From: Paeniglutamicibacter sp. Y32M11 | Lineage (GTDB): Bacteria > Actinomycetota > Actinomycetes > Actinomycetales > Micrococcaceae | Assembly (NCBI RefSeq): GCF_019285735.1 | Contig: NZ_CP079107.1 | Span: 3,286,001-3,350,000 of the forward strand | Direction of reading: 5' to 3' | DNA length: 64,000 nt | Shown here: one piece after another, positions 19,506 to 27,319 of the stretch | Numbering within the stretch: position 1 is the stretch's first letter | How the letters are laid out: each line of letters starts with the position of its first letter | The notes under the pieces: model-generated | The model's database searches: none | What the model was told of the DNA's origin: nothing | What the model saw: only the letters and a program-made list of their open reading frames with translations | Position numbers and translations under genes: made by a program

Positions 19506-20297
19506 TCAGATGCCCCATGCTTGGTAGAGGTCTGGGCGGCGATCACTCAGGTACGGGATCTCTGTACGGGCGGCGGTCAAAGTTTGCGGATCAATCTGTG
19601 CAAAAAGTAGCTCAGCGTTCGGTGAACCACTGGCCAGGACGTTGCCAAACGGGTCGGCGATGACGCTGCCGCCACCCAAGGCAAAACCGTCTTCCACGCC
19701 CGTGTGGTTGGCGTAGGCAATAAAAAGCTGCGATTCGATCGCGCGAGCGGGCACCAGGGTATTGCTCACCGAATCGTAGCCACGACCCAGCGCGGTGGGG
19801 ACCAGAAGTACCTGGGCACCGTGCACGGCTGCGGCACGCACCGTTTCCGGGAACTCAAGATCAAAACAAATGATCATGCCCAGCTTCAACCCTCGATAGT
19901 CAATGATGGTCGCGGGTTGAGTTCCGGGGCTGAATACTTCCTTTTCGGCATCGCCAAAGAGGTGAACCTTGACGTAGCTGCCGCGTGGGTTTCCGTTTTC
20001 ATCAACAAATGTCGAGGTGATTTCCCAACGGTTTCCCGTAATCGCCGGCAAGGAGTAGACGAGGGCTATACCGTGGCGGGCGGCGATCTGCCCCAAGGCA
20101 TCGTGCAGTCCCGGAAGCGAAGCTGGATCCAGTTCGGCGCGTAATTTCCGCGGTGCATAACCCACGACAAAGAGCTCCGGGGTCACCAAGAGCTCTGCCC
20201 CGGCCGTGGCTGCGGATTGGGCAGCCTTTTCGATAGCCGCAAGATTCGCCGCGCTATCGAGTACCTGCGCCTGCGCCTGCATGACGGCCAACAGCAT
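19506..20297 (-). CDS. Nitrilase-superfamily amidase (carbon-nitrogen hydrolase)
   Basis: The 263-residue product has the nitrilase fold with its Glu-Lys-Cys triad in place: E41 in VTPELFVVGY, K110 in GSYVKVHLF, and C144 in GMIICFDLEFPE. The length and loop sequences fit small aliphatic or aryl amidases of the Nit/R-amidase type, which hydrolyse R-CO-NH2 to acid and ammonia. ATG 20297 is chosen over TTG 20327 because GGAGG stands five bases before it. The stop lies 14 bases from the PucR stop. Beside an arylacetamide-forming flavoenzyme, an amidase of indole- or phenylacetamide is the attractive reading, but this is inference; omega-amidase or beta-ureidopropionase activity is also possible. 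Confidence 0.86.
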   Translation of the reverse strand: MLLAVMQAQAQVLDSAANLAAIEKAAQSAATAGAELLVTPELFVVGYAPRKLRAELDPASLPGLHDALGQIAARHGIALVYSLPAITGNRWEITSTFVDENGNPRGSYVKVHLFGDAEKEVFSPGTQPATIIDYRGLKLGMIICFDLEFPETVRAAAVHGAQVLLVPTALGRGYDSVSNTLVPARAIESQLFIAYANHTGVEDGFALGGGSVIADPFGNVLASGSPNAELLFAQIDPQTLTAARTEIPYLSDRRPDLYQAWGI

Positions 20298-20652
20298 TCG
20301 TTCCTCCAGGTCTGGGTCGGTGTTCAATTACAGCTTAGGGGCGCAACGACATCAGAAGCTCCGGCCATTTGGCACCGTATGTGGCCACGTTCGGGATGAT
20401 TCGCACCAACAACTGATCCGCCTCGCGTGGGCGTCATTCCCGGTTGCCGGCAATTCCCGTTGCCTTCAGCAGATCACACCATCACTCGAAGGAGAAGAGC
20501 TTCGACGGAGACAGCAGCGCGAAGGCAGATTCTGCGCGACGCGCTCCTTGATCAACTCCCCCAGACCCTTTCCTGGGGGCCGCTCAGCAGCTCAATCGGA
20601 GTCATGCGCGGGCGCAGGAATTAGTTGCAGGAGTCCACGCGTCGAGGGGGCC
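20298..20652. other. Spacer without a recognised gene
   Basis: No frame here has a credible start or family resemblance. The left end should hold the amidase promoter, reading leftward. The right end runs into the palindromic control region of the heptad-repeat gene. Confidence 0.5.
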
Positions 20653-20676
20653 TTAACTTACCCGTGGGTAAGTTAA
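20653..20676. promoter_or_regulatory. Perfect palindromic operator, site 1
   Basis: An 11-2-11 perfect palindrome: left arm TTAACTTACCC, centre GT, right arm GGGTAAGTTAA. This size and symmetry are typical of TetR-family dimer sites. It lies 13 bases upstream of the -35 element of the heptad-protein promoter. The cognate regulator is not adjacent. Confidence 0.75.
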
Positions 20677-20689
20677 TTCTCGAAACCCC

Positions 20690-20718
20690 TTGCAAACTTA
20701 CCCGCGAGTAGGTTCAAT
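20690..20718 (+). promoter_or_regulatory. Sigma-70-like promoter with operator site 2 inside its spacer
   Basis: TTGCAA (20690-20695) and TTCAAT (20713-20718) are separated by 17 bases. The spacer is covered by a second, imperfect copy of the upstream palindrome (20695-20714; AACTTACCC, GC, GAGTAGGTT, two mismatches between arms). A repressor on this site would block RNA polymerase. The predicted leader to the TTG start is about 165 bases. Confidence 0.6.
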
Positions 20719-20888
20719 GACTCTAGTTCCTTTTTGTAATCCAGATCACAACGAACCATGGGCTCGCTCGCAATCCGGGCCAGCTCCTCCCGTTCCACCG
20801 CGCATGAACACGTGGCGTGCTTTTCTGCGCCAAAAAACAGGTCATCTTCCCATTGCACCATCCAACGCTTCGCCCCCAAGGAGTCCAG

Positions 20889-23297
20889 TTGAATGCACAT
20901 TTAGCAGCCAAACGGCACACGCTTTTGCATGCGATCATCACAGTTTTGCTCGGCCTATTCCTCGTTGCCTTCCTGGCGTTCTACACCATGTTCTCCTCAC
21001 AGGTGGCAACCGGCGCCTCGGATCTCAACGACGGAATGGGAAAGGCCAACGACGGCGTCATCAAGCTCGCGGACGGCTCCAATGCCGCGTCCTCCGGCGC
21101 CACCGAACTGGCCGACGGCACCTCGGCACTCTCGGCCGGGGCACAAAAGCTGCTTGACGGTACGGATAAGGCCGCCAGCGGCGCTACCCGGCTTTCCGAG
21201 GGCGCCACCGAGCTAAACGCTGGAACGTCCAAGCTCTTGCTCGGTGCAGTTGATGCTTCGGCCGGTGCCACCAAGCTCGGCGACGGCGCTGGAACCCTGG
21301 CCACGGGCGTGGACAAGCTTGTCGACGGAACGCAGAAGGTTGATGCGGCAGCGGACAAGCTGAACTCCGGGGCTTCCAAGTTGGCCACCGGAGCAGGCAG
21401 CGCCAATACGGGTGCACAATCATTGAGTGCAGGTTCCACTAAATTGGCCGATGGCACCTCATCGCTGCTGACCGGAACCGGCGCACTGGATGATGGAGCA
21501 CAGGCGCTCAAATCCGGTTCTCACGGGCTCTCCGACGGACTCTCCGCCCTGGGCCTAGGCACCTCAAAGGTTGATGCCGGCGCCCAAGAACTCTCCACCG
21601 GTGCACAGCAGCTCTCCGCTGGAGCAGGTGCCGCCAACGACGGCGCACAGAAGATCGCCGCCGGCACACAGGCCGCAAACGCCGGTGCACAGAAACTCGC
21701 CACCGGCACCAGCAGTGCGGCAGCAGGCTCCGACGCGCTGGCTAACGGCAGCGACAAGTTGCTCGGCGGCGTCGAAGAACTCGCCGCCAAGGCTCCCGCC
21801 CTGATTGAGGGTGTCGGCGCATTGAAGGACGGCTCGGATCAGTTGGCCACCGGCAGCACCAAGCTGGCCGCCGGTACCAAGGCCCTGGCGGGCGCTGCTC
21901 CCGCGTTACGTGAGGGTATTGTCGCCGCTCAGGAAGGCTCGGTAGCGGTGGAAACCGGCGCCAAGAATCTTGATGGTGGGCTGCAGACCGCTGCCACCAA
22001 GGCGGGCGAACTGGCTGCTGGTTCAACTCGTCTTGCCGATGGGATGGATCAGCTGGCAACCTTCATCAAGGAGAACCCGGCAGTTCCGGTGGGCCTCTTG
22101 CAGGACAAGATCGAGAAGCTGAATGCAGGAGCCACAGAGCTCAACGCCGGCATGATCAAATTGGATGCTGGCACCACGACCCTCTCCGCCGGAGCCACCA
22201 AGCTTGCCACCGGATCCAGCAAGCTGGTTGACGGCATGACTCAGCTCAAGACCGGGACCAAGGATCTCAAAGATCAGACCACAGCGTTGAACGCGGGTGC
22301 TCAGACCATCAAGTCCGGTGCCAACTCGCTCGATGGTGGGCTCGGCAAACTCAGCGAAGGCTCCAAAGCCCTGGGCGTGGGTATCGGTTCACTCAAGGAC
22401 GGCGCCACCACCCTGAACGCCGGTGCCCAGAGTCTGAATTCCGGACTCACGCAGCTTGATGCGGGCTTCAACGATGAGAAGGCCGGCCTGCTGGTGGGAC
22501 TAGATTCGCTGGGCAATGGCGCCTCGGCGCTGGCCGAGGGCACCGACGCCCTGGCCACCGGATCAACCAAGCTCAGCACCGGTGCAGGTTCCCTCGCACA
22601 GGGAACCACGGCACTGAGCGAGGGCACGGGCAAGCTCAACACCGGCGCGCAGAAACTGGCGGCCGGCGGAACCAAGCTCGCCGACGGCACCTCTGCCTTG
22701 GAAACCGGTGCCACCGCCCTTGATCAGGGTGCCGCGAAGTTGGCCGACGGAAGCAAGAAGCTGGCCACCGGAACGCAGAAATTGCAGGATGGCAGCTCGA
22801 CCTTGGCCGCCGGCACCTCCACGCTGGCCACCAAAACTCCCGCGCTGGCTCAGGGTGCCGAATCGGCAGCTGCCGGTGCCTACAAGATCAAGGATGGCGC
22901 GCAAAGTCTCGCCGCGGGCAATGGCAAGATCGCCCGTGGCGCGCAGGATCTGGATGCCGGAGCGGCCAAGCTCGCCGGAGGAACCGAATCTCTGGACCTT
23001 GGCCTCGAATCATTGCGCAAGGGCACCTCGACCCTCTCCATCGGTGCCACCGCCCTTGATGAGGGTGCAACCAAGTTGGCCGACGGCAATTCGCAGCTCG
23101 CCACCGGGCTGAGCTCGCTCAACGAGGGATCCACCCAATTGGCCAGCGGCACCTCACGCCTGGAAGCCAGCACTCAGGCCGTGGCAGCTTCCAGCATCGG
23201 TAGCAGCCCCAGCGCCCTGTTGCTGTTGATTCCGCTGCTGTTGCTTTTGATCCCGGCGGTCATCATGATCCGCAATCGCCGGCACCTGCGCGGCTAA
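20889..23297 (+). CDS. Membrane protein built of Leu/Gly heptad repeats (YhgE/Pip-like stalk)
   Basis: The 802-residue product has a transmembrane helix near residues 12-38 (HAIITVLLGLFLVAFLAFY) and one at the C-terminus (ALLLLIPLLLLLIPAVIMI), followed by RNRRHLRG. Between them are over 700 residues of seven-residue repeats of the form x-x-x-Leu-x-x-Gly (LADGTSALSAGAQKLLDGT and so on). Such heptads occur in YhgE/Pip-type proteins of phage-infection, type VII and ABC-2 contexts; the ABC-2 membrane domain of YhgE is missing. TTG 20889 is preferred over GTG 20817 because AAGGAG ends five bases before it. It is monocistronic, flanked by palindromic operators and a strong terminator. An extracellular rod crossing the wall is a reasonable model; function is unknown. 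Confidence 0.85.
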   Translation: MNAHLAAKRHTLLHAIITVLLGLFLVAFLAFYTMFSSQVATGASDLNDGMGKANDGVIKLADGSNAASSGATELADGTSALSAGAQKLLDGTDKAASGATRLSEGATELNAGTSKLLLGAVDASAGATKLGDGAGTLATGVDKLVDGTQKVDAAADKLNSGASKLATGAGSANTGAQSLSAGSTKLADGTSSLLTGTGALDDGAQALKSGSHGLSDGLSALGLGTSKVDAGAQELSTGAQQLSAGAGAANDGAQKIAAGTQAANAGAQKLATGTSSAAAGSDALANGSDKLLGGVEELAAKAPALIEGVGALKDGSDQLATGSTKLAAGTKALAGAAPALREGIVAAQEGSVAVETGAKNLDGGLQTAATKAGELAAGSTRLADGMDQLATFIKENPAVPVGLLQDKIEKLNAGATELNAGMIKLDAGTTTLSAGATKLATGSSKLVDGMTQLKTGTKDLKDQTTALNAGAQTIKSGANSLDGGLGKLSEGSKALGVGIGSLKDGATTLNAGAQSLNSGLTQLDAGFNDEKAGLLVGLDSLGNGASALAEGTDALATGSTKLSTGAGSLAQGTTALSEGTGKLNTGAQKLAAGGTKLADGTSALETGATALDQGAAKLADGSKKLATGTQKLQDGSSTLAAGTSTLATKTPALAQGAESAAAGAYKIKDGAQSLAAGNGKIARGAQDLDAGAAKLAGGTESLDLGLESLRKGTSTLSIGATALDEGATKLADGNSQLATGLSSLNEGSTQLASGTSRLEASTQAVAASSIGSSPSALLLLIPLLLLLIPAVIMIRNRRHLRG

Positions 23298-23311
23298 TTA
23301 GTACCACTCTT

Positions 23312-23368
23312 ACAACAAGCGCGGTCGGTCAGTTCCCCCACGGGAAACTGACCGACCGCGCTTGTTGT
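23312..23368 (+). terminator. Strong intrinsic terminator
   Basis: A perfect 23-bp stem, starting ACAACAAGCGCGG at 23312 and closing at 23368, with an 11-base loop, begins 14 bases after the heptad-protein stop. It isolates that gene from the peroxidase downstream. Confidence 0.85.
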
Positions 23369-23444
23369 GGTGCAAAACGAATAAATTCGCAAAAAACATT
23401 GATCGTTCGGGAATGGACCGGCGCCGCACGGTGCTGAAGAAAGT

Positions 23445-23927
23445 ATGGACATCACCACCATTCCCATCTCCACGATGGACGGGCAAACCACTTCCCTCGC
23501 CGACTATGCAGGCCAAGTGGTTTTGGTCGTCAACGTCGCCTCACGCTGCGGACTCACCCCGCAATACGCCAAGCTCGAAGCCTTGCAAAAGACCTATGGG
23601 GAACGCGGTTTCACGGTGCTCGGTTTCCCCAGCAACCAATTCCTCCAAGAGCTGGGTAGCAATGAGGCCGTCGCCGAATTCTGCTCGAGCACCTACGGCG
23701 TGAGCTTCCCGGTCTTAGACCGGGTACGCGTTAACGGCAAGAACGCTCACCCGCTGTACACCGAGCTGAAGAAGACCAAGGATGCCGCGGGGAAGGCCGG
23801 GCGCGTCACCTGGAACTTCGAGAAGTTCCTGATCCTGCCCACCGGGGAGACTCAACGCTTCCGCCCGAAGGTTGAACCGGATGACCCGGCCATCATCGCG
23901 GCGATCGAGTCGGGTCTGGGAAACTAG
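23445..23927 (+). CDS. Glutathione peroxidase-family (thiol) peroxidase
   Basis: The 160-residue product is a full-length GPx of the bacterial cysteine type, reducing hydrogen peroxide or lipid hydroperoxides, usually with thioredoxin as donor. The catalytic tetrad is visible: C35 in NVASRCGLTPQY, Q65 in GFPSNQFLQELGS, W123 and N124 in VTWNFEKFL. Relatives usually read NQFxxQEPG; here it is QELGS, a mild deviation next to the active site. The protein is cytoplasmic with no signal. Its stop overlaps the stop of the convergent ABM-domain gene by four bases. No redox regulator site is obvious upstream. Confidence 0.93.
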   Translation: MDITTIPISTMDGQTTSLADYAGQVVLVVNVASRCGLTPQYAKLEALQKTYGERGFTVLGFPSNQFLQELGSNEAVAEFCSSTYGVSFPVLDRVRVNGKNAHPLYTELKKTKDAAGKAGRVTWNFEKFLILPTGETQRFRPKVEPDDPAIIAAIESGLGN

Positions 23928-24499
23928 TCGCGTTTGGGACGCCGCGGCCTACTGAGCCAGGGACGCAGTAAGCGTGTGGTGACCGGCAGGAAAATATAAG
24001 TCATCAGCGGGGTGAGGATGCAAGTGGTCAGTAAGACCACTAGGACCACCGGCCAAGCGCGCAGGTGCGGCACCAGCAAGAGGTTGGCGAGCAGGCTCAG
24101 CGGGAAGAACGGCAAGAAGATGGACACCGCTTGTTTCCAGCGCGGGGGAACTACCGTTTCGGAAATATTCACGGTGGTTTCCCCGGGATGCTCAAACCAG
24201 CCCTCGATCCCGGTGCGGTGCTCAACCTTGGTAATTTCTACCAGCTCTGACGCGCTGTTAATCCACCAGCGGCGTTCCTCTGAATCGTCCCACGCTGCCA
24301 GCGTTGCGGCCGAGGAGAACCGGTAGAGCACGTGCCATTCATTGGAATTCGCAGACGTGCGGATCCATCCGGATCCTAGGTAACCGTCCCATTCGCGAGC
24401 CAGGTCTTGACCCGCCTGGACCCAGGCGTTGAAACGTCGATGATGTTCGGGCAATACCGTCCGTGTGATGGAGACGGTTATAGGGGTAGCTTGTGGCAT
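23924..24499 (-). CDS. ABM-domain membrane protein (antibiotic biosynthesis monooxygenase-like)
   Basis: Residues 1-110 of this 191-residue protein resemble the ABM ferredoxin-like domain: SITRTVLPEHHRRFNAWVQ, an aromatic-rich strand WHVLYRFSSAATLAAWDDSEERRWW, then a C-terminal Glu/Val strand. Two hydrophobic helices follow (about 125-175, SIFLPFFPLSLLANLLL and VVLVVLLTTCILTPLMTYIFL), and a basic tail RPWLSRPRRPKRD. ABM-TM fusions are found in actinobacteria without known substrates; the ABM part can be an oxygenase without cofactor or just a small-molecule sensor. The gene is alone and overlaps the peroxidase stop tail to tail. Confidence 0.75.
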   Translation of the reverse strand: MPQATPITVSITRTVLPEHHRRFNAWVQAGQDLAREWDGYLGSGWIRTSANSNEWHVLYRFSSAATLAAWDDSEERRWWINSASELVEITKVEHRTGIEGWFEHPGETTVNISETVVPPRWKQAVSIFLPFFPLSLLANLLLVPHLRAWPVVLVVLLTTCILTPLMTYIFLPVTTRLLRPWLSRPRRPKRD

Positions 24500-24773
24500 T
24501 TAGACAATCTAGTACCCCATCCCCCGCTATGACGAACCGAGAACCGGACAAGCACTATCCACGGATCGATCTGGCGGCGTCTACGCCACGGCGAGCACGT
24601 TCTAGGGAAGAAGACGGCCAAGCCATCCCCTGATGTGTGCAGGCTGCTTTGAGCCTAGGCTTCCTCCCAGCCGGAGGGAACGACGTTGATACGACAAGGT
24701 CCTCACCCGGCTTAATCGGTCCTAGCAATTGGCTACACTCAACTTGAGAGCCAGCCACGTTAGGACCCATCCG

Positions 24774-25370
24774 GTGAAAAGATTCCCCTTGTCAACTACG
24801 TTATTCGTGCTCGCGCTCGCGCTCGCGGGATGCTCCAACACCCCAGGACCGTCCACACAAGCTTCCGCTGCAGTTCCCACAACCGTGGAAGCAACGGCGA
24901 AAACGGTGGAGCAGGTGAAGGTCAGAAGCGCCGATGAGGTGTTGGAATCGGCGCTCAAAGCCGGACGTCCCTCGGCGGCATTCGATAAGAACTGCGAAGT
25001 CTGGAAAATGCCTGCGGTAGATAGCGACGGGCAGGAATGGGCCAATGCTCTGATGATCGAGTTTTTTGAAACCCAGTCCGCGCAGTGCCCCGATGCCATT
25101 ACCTTTCCGCACTACTACATCGATACGTTCGAGCCCGGTGTCAACGGTGAACTTGTCATTACGGTGGAGCAGTACATGAACGTTATTTTGCATGGACCGG
25201 AGCGCGGTCGTTACTTTGAACTCGACTCGATGGCTCAAGAGGTCATGCACAGAATCATGAAAGACAATTCTTCGCTCAAAAAAGTCACAGTGAAAATGCC
25301 AAATGGTGAAAGGTATGGCAGCGCCACCCGGAAGGAAGTCGAACAGGCACGCGCCGACGGTCGTCTTTAG
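24774..25370 (+). CDS. Putative lipoprotein, unknown function
   Basis: The 198-residue product has a lipoprotein signal peptide (STTLFVLALALAGC, lipobox LAGC), so it should be lipidated at Cys and displayed on the outer face of the membrane. An Ala/Thr linker follows, then a mixed domain of about 150 residues with two or more Cys (FDKNCEVWKMP, SAQCPDAITFPHYYID). GTG 24774 is favoured because the signal peptide begins there and TTAGGA lies upstream; the frame is open from 24729. It faces a second lipoprotein gene with 11 bases between stops. I do not recognise the domain. Confidence 0.7.
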   Translation: MKRFPLSTTLFVLALALAGCSNTPGPSTQASAAVPTTVEATAKTVEQVKVRSADEVLESALKAGRPSAAFDKNCEVWKMPAVDSDGQEWANALMIEFFETQSAQCPDAITFPHYYIDTFEPGVNGELVITVEQYMNVILHGPERGRYFELDSMAQEVMHRIMKDNSSLKKVTVKMPNGERYGSATRKEVEQARADGRL

Positions 25371-25381
25371 CCAGCGCGGTG

Positions 25382-25927
25382 TCAACGTAGATATGGCCCC
25401 TGTTGCCCAGCTAAATCAGTCCGCGACGTGTCGCCACGGACGGTCAGCGGGCTCTGCACCGACAATGATATGCGGCGATCTGCGGCGTCGGCGGGCCACG
25501 AGATCTGCACGATCCACTCGCCATCAGGCTCACCGAGACGATAGACCGTAATAAACGACATCGTCCCACCTTGGTCAACCGTCGGCTCCGCGGTCCACTG
25601 CCGGTCTAGGAGGGATGCGCCTACCGCGCCGGCCGCGTCAGCGGGCATCGTATCTGCAGTGACTTCGACGGTAGACCAGGTTGTCCAGAAGGCTGTGTCG
25701 CGCTGCCCACCGCCCAACAGGTGGGGCTCGCCGAACTGCGGCTGGGAGGTCACGTGGTCTTCGAATGCGCTATTCCCTGGCACATGGTCGAGCATGTCCG
25801 CGTGGATCTGCTCGGCCCGGTCCCGGTACTCATCGAGTCGGCTCTCTACGGCCGGTGCCGAACACCCCGCAAGTGCCACAGCGATCATGATGATCAAGCC
25901 GATCCCGGCCCCGCGCAACGTCCGCAT
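25382..25927 (-). CDS. Putative lipoprotein, unknown function
   Basis: The 181-residue product begins with a lipoprotein signal (GLIIMIAVALAGC, lipobox ALAGC). The rest is soluble, with a helical start (RLDEYRDRAEQIHADMLDHVPG) and an apparent beta-rich C-terminal half ending in SLSVQSPLTVRGDT. It resembles small actinobacterial lipoproteins of unknown role. It converges with the previous lipoprotein gene and is probably monocistronic. Confidence 0.7.
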   Translation of the reverse strand: MRTLRGAGIGLIIMIAVALAGCSAPAVESRLDEYRDRAEQIHADMLDHVPGNSAFEDHVTSQPQFGEPHLLGGGQRDTAFWTTWSTVEVTADTMPADAAGAVGASLLDRQWTAEPTVDQGGTMSFITVYRLGEPDGEWIVQISWPADAADRRISLSVQSPLTVRGDTSRTDLAGQQGPYLR

Positions 25928-26239
25928 GCCACCAACCTAGCATTCGAAGAATCCTTGTGTCCGAAACTGCTCGCAAGGATCGCATACTGCCTCAGGCTAG
26001 GGAATTTGCCGACATTACGTATGAGCAGAGTTGATTGCTCGTTATCGGTGTCCAGCTATGTGTGAGGCTCGATCGCATCTCATGATCCGTCCCCCAAGAT
26101 CAGGCGAAAATGTCTAGTCAGCACCGTGTCAACGCAAAATAGCTGCAATAGTGCGGGGCACTAGACAGTACGAAGTGCTGCTCGATAAACATCGACGTAC
26201 TCGATACGAACGGATCCCAAAATCGGACCATCTCAGGCA
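25928..26239. other. Spacer without a recognised gene
   Basis: The sequence is moderately AT-rich. A leftward frame at 26118-26399, overlapping the next gene in another frame, encodes a compositionally sensible tail (RALVPEMVRFWDPF). It could be the true C-terminus of that gene if a frameshift lies near 26300. Otherwise nothing is seen. Confidence 0.4.
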
Positions 26240-26971
26240 CTAAAGCACGAGTGAAACCCCGACCAAGATTTCCTTCTGGCCAACCATATTTTCCCTCGCC
26301 ACCAAGATCATCAATTGTGAAAGCCATGCCACCAGCTCCGGCGACCACATGGTTACCGCAAAATTTACACGGACCTTGCACGCCAGATACTGGGACCACA
26401 AGAGATTTTCTTCATGAGGCTTGAAATCGGAGTCCGCCACCGCAAGTTGTGCCCGTACGATGGGCCCATCTGGATCAACGTAATACTGGAGCAGGTTCAC
26501 CAAACCCTCCACCTCAAGCACAAGAAGTGGATGAGCCCAAAGTTCGATATTGACTGAAGCATTTTGAGTTGCTGGCTTACCGAGAACAAACGTTTCTCGT
26601 GCCTGACTTATAGCTATTTCAGAATCGGTTGCCAAGTCGCGCGGGATTTGCATCAAGTACGCCTCGACGTTCCAGTCCTCATGCGCTCGGATGGCCGCAG
26701 CTACGCCATGCATGGCAAGTCCCAATGACGAGAACGGCGGGCTACCTGGTCCGATTCCGATTTGGACCCAAGCCAAAGATCCTGAACCGGCTTTTGAATA
26801 CTCAGCTTCCTCGAGTCGGAAGTAGTTCTTGACGGTGTCGTTCCATATATCGATGCCGAGCAGGCCAGCAGCTCCGGAGAAATACCCCGCTGGACTTCCA
26901 CCGTCATCGAGTACTGGCCCACCGGGTGCCGATGAGATTCCTCGGAGATCGATCACGAGCGGATGCGTCAA
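26240..26971 (-). CDS. Hypothetical protein, unusual start region
   Basis: The 243-residue product has no signal peptide or clear transmembrane helix, is rather acidic, and contains an alpha/beta body (LLGIDIWNDTVKNYFRLEEAEY, WAHPLLVLEVEGLVNLLQYYVDPDGP). I do not recognise a family. Translation appears to start at TTG 26971, with AAGAGG seven bases upstream inside a heptamer tandem repeat. Codon use is less GC-rich than neighbouring genes, which hints at acquisition. The last 40 residues may be out of frame, because an alternative frame from about 26399 gives an equally natural C-terminus. Its isolation between spacers would fit a small accessory gene. Confidence 0.55.
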   Translation of the reverse strand: MTHPLVIDLRGISSAPGGPVLDDGGSPAGYFSGAAGLLGIDIWNDTVKNYFRLEEAEYSKAGSGSLAWVQIGIGPGSPPFSSLGLAMHGVAAAIRAHEDWNVEAYLMQIPRDLATDSEIAISQARETFVLGKPATQNASVNIELWAHPLLVLEVEGLVNLLQYYVDPDGPIVRAQLAVADSDFKPHEENLLWSQYLACKVRVNFAVTMWSPELVAWLSQLMILVARENMVGQKEILVGVSLVL

Positions 26972-26977
26972 CGTTTA

Positions 26978-27005
26978 ACCTCTTACCTCTTACCTCTTAC
27001 CTTTT
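26978..27005 (-). repeat. Heptamer tandem repeat over the ribosome binding site
   Basis: On the plus strand ACCTCTT occurs three times in a row and is followed by ACCTTTT. Read on the coding strand of the adjacent gene it gives repeated AAGAGGT, so several Shine-Dalgarno-like units stand in line before the TTG start. The unit length is not a multiple of three and the array could expand or contract by slippage. Confidence 0.8.
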
Positions 27006-27319
27006 AGCGGGTGCATTTTAAGGACTGTATGGGAGTTGTTAACTTCTCAGGAGCGTGCGGATACCCGATCAGGTTTACATCAACTACGCTATGCCATTGG
27101 CGTCGTGAACATTATTCTTAGCAAAATCCGCGACAAGCCTATGGGGGTTTGATAAATATCGCCCCGGAGAAGGTGCACCTCATCATCCACCGGGAAGCGA
27201 CGGGGCCGCCACCGTCAACTGTGCCCACCGACACGACACTCATGCCTATTAATACAACCGCGACCACGCAGGCTTCTCTGCTGACCCGAATGTTTCGCTC
27301 ATTTCGTCCCGCCCCTCCG
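27006..27319. other. Spacer without a recognised gene
   Basis: No frame here has a good start or a recognisable product, and no tRNA-like fold was seen. It should include the promoter of the leftward hypothetical gene and the 3' region of the PucR-type gene. Confidence 0.45.

Noticed and set aside
24500-24773. tRNA or small RNA gene in the spacer
   Set aside because: No cloverleaf, TTCRA loop or convincing hairpin plus T run could be found.
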